A stretch of DNA of 64,000 bases from Areca catechu (lineage: Eukaryota > Streptophyta > Magnoliopsida > Arecales > Arecaceae): NCBI GenBank assembly GCA_021397845.1, contig JAHSVC010000031.1, forward strand, positions 3,162,001 through 3,226,000. The letters run 5' to 3'. This document shows positions 55,586 to 64,000 of this stretch, piece after piece (the first letter of the stretch is position 1; each line of letters opens with the position of its first letter). The position numbers were made by a program, and so were the translations under genes. The notes under the pieces are model-generated. The model had not been told where the DNA came from and did not search any database. It saw only the letters and a program-made list of their open reading frames with translations.

Positions 55586-58500
55586 ATGGATAAAAGCTAG
55601 GTTAATAAACCATGAAATACCAAAGAACATTTAGATGGAGTTCATGATTTCATTAAATTCTGTATAGACAAAAGTAGTTTGAATGAAAAGATTTTATGTT
55701 TATACCAACGATGCGTTAACAGTTCCTGTCTAAATCCACAAACATTCATTGAATAAACATATATCGAGGAGCAGATGCAACCATCAACTTTTGAGTTAGC
55801 TCGGTATCATAATTTAATGAAAGAAGTAGATGAACAATTATATCTGGGCTGTTTGAGATTTTCTAAGATCTCTTTTCTTATACATTTATTCCATATAAAA
55901 TACATAAATGGATGGTTCGAAAAGAGTTTTACCATTCTTTTCAAGTTATTAAAGGATGCATTTCTAGAAGGCAATGGTTTACCATCCTCTTATTATAAAG
56001 CAAAGAAAGTTATCAACAATTTGGATCTTGGATATCAAAAGATTCATAGTTGTCCGAAAGACTGCATGTTATACATGGTGAAAATGCTGATCGAGAGTCA
56101 TGTAATGTATGCGGATCTTCACGATGGACAACTCATGAAGGAGATGAGGATGATGTAGAGAATGAAACAGATACACTATAGCATACAAAGAAATCAGCAA
56201 AGGTATTATGTTACTTTTCTCATATTCCTTGATTGAGGAGGCTATATTCATCTTCAAAAATAGCATCATTAATAAGATGGCATCATGAAGGACGTACGAA
56301 GGATGCAATGTTGAGACATCCAACATATAGTTTAGCGTGGAAAGCATTTAATGCTAAGCATTCTGATTTTGCCTCGATATTCATAATGTTCGGTTGGGCT
56401 TAGCTTCAGATGGCTTCAATCCTTTTCGGACTCTAAATTCTACATATAGCACTTGGCCTGTTGCTCGAATACCATATAATTTACAACCATGGTTGTGCAT
56501 GAAACAATCCTTACTTATCTTATCAATGGTTATTCCAGGTGATAAGGATCCATGAAACAATATTGATATTTTTCTACAACCTTTAATAGAAGAATTGAAA
56601 TCATCATGGAAAAGTGTTGATGCAATTGATGCTTCCAATGATGAAACATTTAAACTACGGGTAGCTTTGTTATGGACTATTAGTGATTTTCTAGCATATG
56701 CCAATTTATCTGGTTGGAGTACAAAGGAATGGGTTGTATGCCCTTGTTGTACAGATTCGACACATTCAATTTAGTTAAAACATGGAGGAAAATCTTATTA
56801 TATGGGACATTATCGATGGTTAGAACCAAATCATTTATTTCGTTTTCAGCAAGATTTATTTGATGGTACCACAGAAATAGGATGTGCACCTATTCTATCT
56901 TCTGGAACTAATTTTCATAGACAAATGAATTCTATCAGTTACATATATGGTAAATTCTCAAAGTCTTCTAAATAAAGAGGAAGGATGATCAAGATGGATT
57001 GGCAGAAGTGACTACTGGTACCATGGATGCATAGGTATTTGAAAATCTTGATAATTTTTTTGAAAATGAAAATGAGGAAGACGTACTGATAGCATCTATA
57101 AATCAGCCTAGTAAACTTTATGGAAGAAAAGAAATATCTTCTTTGACTTACTTTTTTGGGAACACAATCTTATTCATCATATATAATCTTGATGTCATGT
57201 ACATAGAGAAGCATGTATATGATAATCTTCTTGGAACATTGATAAATCTTGATGGAAAGACCAAAGATAATATAAAAGCATGAATGGATTTACAAGAATT
57301 GGGTATCTGACATGAGCTTCATCCCAAAATGCTTGCTAATGATAGAATTTATTTGCTTCTCTGCATCTTATACCATGTCTGCTCAAAAAAAAGATAATTT
57401 TTTGACAGTATTGAAAAATATTAAAGTACATTATGGATATAAATCAAACATTTCAAGATGCATGCATCTTAAAGACCAAAAAATTTCTAATCTCAAAAGT
57501 CATGATGATCACATATTGACGCAAGATATCTTTCCAATAGCTTCAAGATCATCAGTGCCTAAACAAGTTTTTATAGTTATAAATCGGTTATCATAATTCT
57601 TTAAGGCATTATGTTCAAAGGTTTTAGATCCTAGAGAGCTTGATCAGTTGAAGTTTGATATTACGATTATACTTTGTCAAATGGAGAAGATTTTTTTACC
57701 TAGATTTTTTACTATTATGGTACATCTCCTCATTCACTTAGCTTTAGAAGTTAAGCTTGGTAGATCGGTACACTATAGATGGATGTATCCTATTAAGAGG
57801 TATTATTATTAAGTTTTAATCCAGTTATAATTTTTAATAAAAGTAGCATCATGATGACGTGTAAATAAGTTTTTAAATATTGTAGGTATCTTGTATGATT
57901 GAAAGATTATGTAGAAATAGAGCCTATCTAGAGGGTTCGATTGTAGAAAGATATATTGCTGAAGAGTGTTTGACATTTTGTTCAAGATATCTTCAAGATA
58001 TAGAGACTTATTTAATAGACCTCCACGACATAGTGATTTCGTAAACAATACATAGTTGTATAAGTTTTCTACTAATGAAAGAGTAATGAGAAAAAGTGAA
58101 AGTATTGTATTGGATCAGAAATCAATTGTACAAGCACATCATTATGTGTTACTTCATAGTGAATAATATTTGACTATCAAAGGTTAGTATATTTAATGTA
58201 TTTTAAGTTTAAATATCATATCTTATTTTTTATTCTACATTAATAAATATAAATTTTATGAAGTGAATTTTTAATGTCTTAGTGACAAGCTAATCATAGC
58301 ACTTGATCTAATCCAAGGATTGAGCAGCGATGGTTAGTCGAAACATTTCCTACATGGCTTTCAAAATAGGTTTGACGTATATTTAAAGAATATATTGATA
58401 GATTTATCATCGAATAACTTGTTAACATTTCTTATTATTTTTAAAGTATCAACAATGATGGAGAGAAATTGTTTAGTTGAATTAATAGTCCTGGCTCAAG

Positions 58501-59049
58501 GACCTAACAAAGTTATCATAAGATATAATGGTTTCATAATCAATGATTTTAAATTTCATACTAAAGATCGCAAGAAATTTAAAAAATACAGAATAGCGGT
58601 GTTATGGTGGAAGTTGATAGAAAAACTTATTATGGTACACTTAAAGATATATATGTGTCAGATTACAACAAAATTTTTAAAGTCATATTATTTAGATACG
58701 ATTTGGTAGATATAAACTCATCAAGAGATTTGAAAAAAGATGCAAATGGATTTACACTTGTAAATTTTACAAGGTTGATACATACTAGTATTTTATTGAA
58801 GGATGATCCATTTTTTTTTTTCTCAAGCTCGTCAAGTATTTTTTATCCAAGATGCAAAAGACAATGATTGGGCTACTGTTATTAAAACAAAGCCTAGGAA
58901 CTTATATGATATGGAAAAATAGCTAGAAGATCATGAAGATGATGATACTTATATGCATTCCATGCCATTCAATTTTATATCAATTGATGACATACATGCT
59001 ACAGTATCCTTGGTTAGGATGGAATTTGAAGAAAATGCTAATGCTTGAT
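55586..59049 (+). pseudogene. CACTA transposase (TNP2/tnpD-like) with DUF4218 and DUF4216
   Basis: The start at 55586 encodes the transposase-associated domain (GVHDFIKFCIDKSSLNEKI, CQRCVNSS-like), with a stop at codon 5. The TNP2 core follows: FLIHLFHIKYINGWFEKSF, LLKDAFLEGNGLPSSYYKAK, LGYQKIHSCPKDCMLYM (55860-56070), RWHHEGRTKDAMLRHP and SLAWKAFNAKHSDFAS (56270-56370), then in other frames AYANLSGWSTKEWVVCPCC (56690-56750) and HELHPKMLANDRIYLL (57310-57350). DUF4218 (FFKALCSKVLDPRELDQLKF, MVHLLIHLALEVKLG, 57600-57770) crosses an 86-bp intron at 57800-57885. DUF4216 (YNGFIINDFKFHTKDR, GFTLVNFTRLIHTSI) ends at the stop 59047-59049. This enzyme would cut the element ends; many stops show it is dead. 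Confidence 0.85.
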
Positions 59050-60066
59050 TCTTATTGGTGTTAAATTTTATAATGTATGCAATTTGTATTAATTATTATG
59101 TTAAATTAATATTTATTTTCACTAATTCTAACTCTGATGTAACTTATAGGTGACACTATGCCTCGCTTGTGATGATTTGTTGGTGTGCAGTTGCAGCACT
59201 CACGGACAGAGGTTGGCACTTCTACCTTGGCATAGTAGGTTGAAACCAGTACTTCTTCAGCACAGGATGTTCATGCTAGTCCTTCGTCAGTACCGGATGT
59301 TGCATCTAGTCCTTCGGCACATCAGTCCACTACAGGTCTATCATCCTCGGAGCATCATGATCCTTCCATCGATGTTGCAGATGATGAGCTATAGATTCAG
59401 GATAATATATTCCAATATCCTTGGTTAGATAAAATTTCATTACATTTTTTACTATAGCTTACTTTTATCTATTTTTATGCAAACAGATCTGGGAGGGTTA
59501 CATGTAGGTGCGGGCCCATAATATTAGGGATGTCTAGTAGATGCATAAGGATAAGAAGATAGTGATTGAGTGCAATGAGTTAGGGTAGCCAATTAAAAAA
59601 GCCACCAGCTTATTGAGTTCATTTTTAGGGATAGTTGCACGGAGGCATCAGCTTTGTCTACTGAGTTATGCAAAGTGGAATGACATGCTTTCGATGTATA
59701 AACTAGAGATTCTATGAGTTGTGCAGGTAAAAAATTGGTATTAAATTATTTGTTATCTTGCATAGTTGATATATTATGTTATGTTTTATATTTTTACTAA
59801 TTATTTTTTTTTGCAGTCCAAGTTTGTATTCCCTCCATCCTCTCATGATTTTGTACTAAAGTCTCTCAACCAGAAATGGAAAGAATATAAAGCATAGTTG
59901 AAGATAAAGTACAAGTTGCCGGGTATGATAGAGGAGTAGGTAGTTGGTACTTGTCCTCCTGATATACCCCCTTATCAGTTGGTTTATTATTGGTTCCTCG
60001 AGAGGGGACAGGTATTTTCTAATTTCTTTGAAGCAAGTTTAAAATATTTAGTTTATATTATACATT

Positions 60067-60070
<4 letters not shown>

Positions 60071-60112
<42 letters not shown>
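60071..60112. repeat. (AT)21 microsatellite
   Basis: An uninterrupted AT dinucleotide run of about 42 bases lies in an intron of the TNPA-like gene. Confidence 0.95.
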
Positions 60113-60114
<2 letters not shown>

Positions 60115-60329
60115 CATTCTAGATATAAGAAGTCATCTATTTGATTTTATAGATATATTCTGATATTGGTAGAGCTTCACGAGCAACTCTGTCTATTTTC
60201 CATACATCGGGATCCAAGAGTTATGCACGAGTCAAACAAGAGTTCATAAGTTTCTTAAACTATAAGCTTATATTTCAATATTAAAGTATTTATATATTTT
60301 AATGAAACTAATATTATATATCATGAAAA

Positions 60330-60830
60330 ATATATCGTAATATATATATATCATGGACGATGTATCGCAGTCATATATGTATCATGGTATATATATGTAT
60401 CACGTTATATATATGTATCACAGTACATATATATATCACGAACGATGTATCGCAGTACATATATGTATCGCGGATGATGTATCACGGTACATATATGTGT
60501 CGTTGTATATATATGTATCACGGACGATATAGCATGGCCATATATGTATCGTGGTACATCTATCATCTATGTATCGCGGTACATATATGTATCACGATAT
60601 ATAGATACATCTATGTATCGTGATACATCTATGTATCGTGGTACATCTATGTATCGTGGTACATATATGTATCGTGTTACATATATGTATCCCATTACAT
60701 ATATGTCACGGATGATGTATCACGGTACATATATATCGCGATACATATATGATCGTGGTACATATGTGCAACTCGAATGATGTATCGCGATATACATATA
60801 TATCGTGATACTTAAATAATTTTTAAATTT
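60330..60830. repeat. Degenerate TATATGTATCRCGGTAC minisatellite in an intron
   Basis: ACATATATGTATCGCGG and variants (TATCACGGTACATAT, GATGATGTATCACGG) recur more than twenty times with spacings near 16-24 bases, between exons 4 and 5 of the TNPA-like gene. Open frames rich in Tyr, Met, Ser and Ile across it come from the repeat. Confidence 0.9.
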
Positions 60831-61869
60831 TTTGAATTATTTGCTTAAAATTATAATTTTTCTTGTAGATGGATAAGCATGGGAGGGAACCCGGTCAAGT
60901 GAAGTTTTATCGGATGACTCATACTCATCGTGACGATACTTTTATCAGAGATGAGTCAAGAGAAATATGTATAAATATTTATTACAATGTATTTCATGCA
61001 ATGATTTAAATTTGATTTTGTTAGTCTTTAAAATCTAACTAATTTTTCTAAATTAATACAGGAAAGAGCTACATCACTTTTTCCGAGCATATCGATGATT
61101 CTACAGCATCTACATAGAGTAGTCACATCGAGATTGAGGTGTTTATAGAGTTGATGGGGCCAGAGCGCTACGATCGAGAGAGGTGCTATGAAGTTGGAGT
61201 CATCCCCACTATGTTATCTACGGTTAGTAGATATACACATGATGCTGCAGAGGGTGCTCAGGATGCATGTGTTCGTAGACTTGAGGAGAAGATAGAGGAG
61301 ATGTGACGGAGCCATGCCGTTGAGCTTGAGAAGATGCGATAGAGTCATGCCACTGAGCTAAAGGAGATACGATAGAGCCATTTCACCGATAGAGCAGTGA
61401 TGGAAAGCGTGAGAGAGCACATTGAGTGGCTTATATCTATCATACAGATATTTGTTCCACATCAGGTAAATATATATGATATTAAATATATATTCTTATA
61501 TTAAATTAATGATTTGTATAATATATTGTCATTATAGTTTCACAAATTAAATATTTTAAATATTTTTTATAGGCTTTTAGAGCATCAGATCCTCATGGAT
61601 AGGGTAACAACCTACCTCCTGTAGATCGTTGACCTTGATTTTTTGTTATTTTATATCTTGTATTTCACGTATATTTTAATTTTGTTAAATAAACATATAT
61701 GTAACAAACTTTATTATATTAGATCACAATGAATTTTATATTTAGAATTTATATTTGGATGTGTGAAGAATGCATGCAATGAGATTGAAATATTTGTTAT
61801 TACTGCATTATACAGGTTAAAAAAATTATATATATTTTTAAATTTTAAAATAATTATTTTTTTAAAAAA

Positions 61870-62319
61870 AAATGGAATTCTCGATGCTTTAAAGCATCGA
61901 AAATAACCTTATTCTCGAGTTATTCTTGATGCTTTAAAGCATCGAGAATAATTCTTTTCCTGATGCTTTTAAAAAGCATCGAGAATAACTTTATTTCCAA
62001 TACTTTAAAGCATCTGGAATAATTTTATCCTGAAGTTATTCTTGATGCTTTAGACTTAATCCCGATGCTTTTAAAAAGCATCTGGAATAACTTTATTCCT
62101 GATACTTTAAAGCATCGGGAATAATCTTATTCCCGATGCTTTAAAGTGTCGGCAAAAATCCCGACACTTTTACAAAGTGTCAAAAAAAACTATCTCCACC
62201 CTCGCATTCCCGATGCTTTTACGATACTTTTTAAAAGCATCGAAAAAATTTTTAGCGACGCTTTAAAGCATCGAAAAAGGTCTTTTTTAGCTTTGGCAAA
62301 AATCAGAATGGTTGTAGTG
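61870..62319 (+). repeat. CACTA right subterminal repeats and terminal inverted repeat
   Basis: At least ten inverted motif pairs GATGCTTTAAAGCATCG (exact or altered) occur between 61880 and 62275, spaced about 30-45 bases and joined by GAATAACTTTATTC-like linkers. The region ends GTTGTAGTG, the CACTA terminus, at 62319. The matching left end is at 24660. Confidence 0.85.
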
Positions 62320-62930
62320 TTACCACATGCATGTAAGGTATTATTTGCTTTGGTCTCTCAATATAAGTCAAAATTCTTTTTGGCACATAATTAATGTGAG
62401 ACTAAAGAGGCCCCTCACCTTTATGTCCATAATAGCTACTTTTAGCCATTTTCCTATAATTGAAGTTACCATGTAACAAAAATAATATGTAATTTGGCGC
62501 TTCCATTTTCCTATAATTGAAGTTACCATGTAACAAGAACAATATGTAATTTGGCGCTTCCATTGCTTTTATTCAAAACTTTATATGCCATTTTAGAAAA
62601 TAGTACTTTTAGCCATTATTTTGCTATATAATCTTTTTTATTTAAAAGGAGGTGAGTCCTAATATATCAGGATTTGATAGTTTAGCATGACAACCAAGCT
62701 CCAACCCACTCCAGACATGTGTCAATTAGCTCAAGTGACGAGGCTACCTCCCAACACCTTACCACATAGATGCAGAGATGTGTGCCTACCAGTTTCCTGC
62801 ATGCATGTCAACCACTACTATGCTTGCCCTATCCACCTAGCCATGAATGCTCCAGGTGCGGCGGCCATTAATATTTACTTTTTAAGGGACACCCCATTGT
62901 AGGGATACACCATGCCACCACCTTCCCTGC
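62320..62930. other. Flanking sequence with a 57-bp tandem duplication
   Basis: Right of the CACTA element, the unit CATTTTCCTATAATTGAAGT (start) is repeated at 62447-62503 and 62504-62560 with two differences. No gene is recognised. The short frame at 62687-62902 has no known domain. Confidence 0.6.
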
Positions 62931-63650
62931 CTCACCTACTACAGCATGATCTTCCATCCCAAACATGCCTACAATAGCTAGAATATGCAAGATATCATTT
63001 CTTATCTTAGGTATCAAGTATACACCTATAAATTAGTTCCTTGAAACCCTCCAAAAAAAAAGGAATGCCATGGTAAGGGCACAAAGAGAAGAATAAGGAG
63101 AGACAATAGAGATAGAACTAAGAGCCCTCTTTTTTCAAGAGCCCCTTCCTTTCACCATAAAGGAACCCTTTTCTTGCTTTAAACAAAAAGCACACCCAAA
63201 GATTCCTGAATTGAGTCTTTTATAGTTTACCATCTAAGTAAGATCCCTGTAGGCCATCCCACATATTTTCTGTCACTTATAGAGTGTTTGGGCCTCTACG
63301 ACTCCACTCATCTGTGTACCGGTCTTAGGGGAGTGCGACTCATATGTACCGAGATCTCCTTTTTCCACATATCCCATTCCATCTCCCTCCTTTGCTTTTT
63401 CTCCGACTCCTCTTCCACTCCTACTCTAAACCCAAAGAGGACTCTAAGCCTCCTCTATTTGCCTCTTTAGGAGATTGACTTAGGCATCGGAGAGTTCACC
63501 ACTAGGAATCCACCTCTAGTATGTCAAACTTTCTGGTCTTCTCTATTTTATAGGACCGATTTCTAGTGATAGGACCTTGTAAGGCCTAGCTCTGCATCAG
63601 TAGGTACCCTAGTCTAGCCTTGTTCGAGTTGAGCTTGAGTTAGCACCACT
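62931..63650 (+). mobile_element. Probable Tat-like LTR (plus strand)
   Basis: TATA-like CCTATAAATTAG at 63025-63036 is followed by a leader and then, at 63474-63493, TTGACTTAGGCATCGGAGAG, the reverse complement of the conserved LTR block seen at 590, 2430, 27139 and 51267. So this is probably the U3-R-U5 part of a plus-strand Tat LTR whose element may extend beyond the window. Termini are not identified. Confidence 0.45.
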
Positions 63651-64000
63651 TTACAGAAATTTGCAATAAGTCCCATCAAATTTTTTTAGTTAGGATGAAA
63701 TTTACAAAAAAAAGGTCATGAGAGAGTGGCCACAAAAGAGAAATAGAATACAAAAATTCGGAGGAAAAGAGGATCTAGGTAAGGGGAGAGAGAAAAGTAA
63801 AATAAAATGGAACAATGGCCATAATGCCTTGTAGTGGTTGATATAAAATAAAAAAGGATGCCTCATCAAAAGACGAGAGACCAAGACCAAGGAAGATCGA
63901 CGAAGAAGTTCTTTGATGTAGAAGTGAGAGGAGGCGAGGTGATGGTTAAAATATGATCTCATTAAGCTGCTTCATGTGAGCATGCAAAGAAGGTTTGAGA
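63651..64000. other. No feature recognised
   Basis: Purine-rich sequence with no domain on either strand. Confidence 0.4.

Larger units (their letters stand above)
59158..61632 (+). pseudogene. CACTA second gene (Transposase_24 / TNPA-like)
   Basis: The start MPRL is followed by two stops. Ser-rich exon 1 (SSAQDVHASPSSVPDVASSP) runs to about 59420. Exon 2 (59487-59727) has IECNELG, KKATSLLSSFLGIVARRHQL and YAKWNDMLSMYKLEIL. Exon 3 (59817-60010) has KFVFPPSSHDFVLKSLNQKW and PYQLVYYWFLERGQ. Exon 4 (60153-60241) has SDIGRASRATLSIFHTSGSK. Exon 5 starts at 60869 with MDKHGREPGQVKFYRMTHTH. The last exons encode FIELMGPERYDRERCYEVGV and an alpha-helical tail of repeated (E)MRRSHAxEL-like units, ending at 61632. 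Related proteins bind subterminal repeats. Stops are frequent. Intron edges are my reading of GT...AG sites. Confidence 0.75.
24660..62319 (+). mobile_element. CACTA (En/Spm) DNA transposon hosting a nested cluster
   Basis: The left end reads CACAACAAAAAAAGGG and the right end, inverted, reads CACTACAACCATTC. The left terminus has lost three bases of CACTACAAC. A 3-bp duplication TTA flanks both ends (24657-24659 and 62320-62322), the usual size for CACTA elements. Both ends carry subterminal repeats of the CGACGCTTT / GATGCTTTAAAGCATCG type. Between them lie TNP2-like and TNPA-like genes and a large retroelement nest (about 25.4-54.5 kb). Without the nest the element is roughly 8-9 kb, normal for this class. 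Confidence 0.8.

Noticed and set aside
60360..60780. Tyr/Met/Ile-rich frames
   Set aside because: Translation of the intronic minisatellite.
62687..62902. Short plus-strand frame right of the CACTA element
   Set aside because: No known domain and no supporting splice or promoter context.

Overview
This window is plant nuclear DNA made almost entirely of transposable elements. The families point to an angiosperm with a large repetitive genome: Ty3/gypsy Tat-type elements with a second RNase H, Ty1/copia elements including Sirevirus-like LTRs, and a CACTA DNA transposon with TNP2, DUF4218 and DUF4216 domains. A monocot, perhaps a palm, is my guess from the mix of families; no host gene fixes it. 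I found no intact host gene, no rRNA or tRNA gene and no CRISPR. Nearly every open frame is a fragment of a decayed transposon protein or a by-product of tandem repeats.

Left part (1-24.66 kb). The 5' LTR of a Tat element runs off the left edge (483 to about 1.15 kb). A truncated minus-strand Tat element keeps an LTR piece, integrase, archaeal-type RNase H, RNase H, reverse transcriptase and the protease end (2.33-5.45 kb), then is cut by a Sirevirus-like LTR (5.45-6.47 kb). After a gene-poor stretch comes part of a plus-polarity Tat element (8.7-15.49 kb). It shows a minisatellite, an antisense ORF with a Transposase_28-like domain on the minus strand, a polypurine tract and the 3' LTR with a 71-bp tandem array. 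A copia LTR relic interrupts its antisense ORF. It abuts a minus-strand copia element (15.49-22.64 kb), itself broken by two solo LTRs (17003-18579, with a perfect ACATA duplication, and 19398-20973).

Right part (24.66-62.32 kb) is one nest, five levels deep, which I reconstructed from termini, target-site duplications and protein reading across the junctions. (1) A CACTA element, 24660-62319, with TTA duplication. (2) Inside it a plus-strand copia fragment, 25.48-27.007 plus 53.697-54.44 kb. (3) Inside the copia reverse transcriptase a complete but decayed minus-strand Tat element, 27008-53696, with AGAAT duplication and 2.5-kb LTRs that each carry a 1.6-kb higher-order tandem array. (4) Inside the Tat protease a minus-strand copia element, 36788-49215, with two 2619-bp LTRs. 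(5) Inside one of those LTRs a plus-strand solo LTR of a related family, 37156-39595, with ACTCC duplication. The CACTA genes (TNP2-like, 55.59-59.05 kb; Transposase_24/TNPA-like, 59.16-61.63 kb) follow the nest. The last 1.7 kb holds plain sequence, a 57-bp duplication and a probable Tat LTR on the plus strand.

How the parts work together: each retroelement once had LTR promoter, primer binding site, gag-protease-polymerase and polypurine tract. The CACTA pair would act as transposase plus terminal-repeat binding protein. All coding copies have stops or frameshifts, so the locus can be read as a stratified record of insertions rather than a functional operon-like unit. The most unusual items are the depth and clarity of the nest, the antisense ORF of the Tat elements with its conserved minisatellite neighbourhood, and the trimeric higher-order repeats within LTRs.
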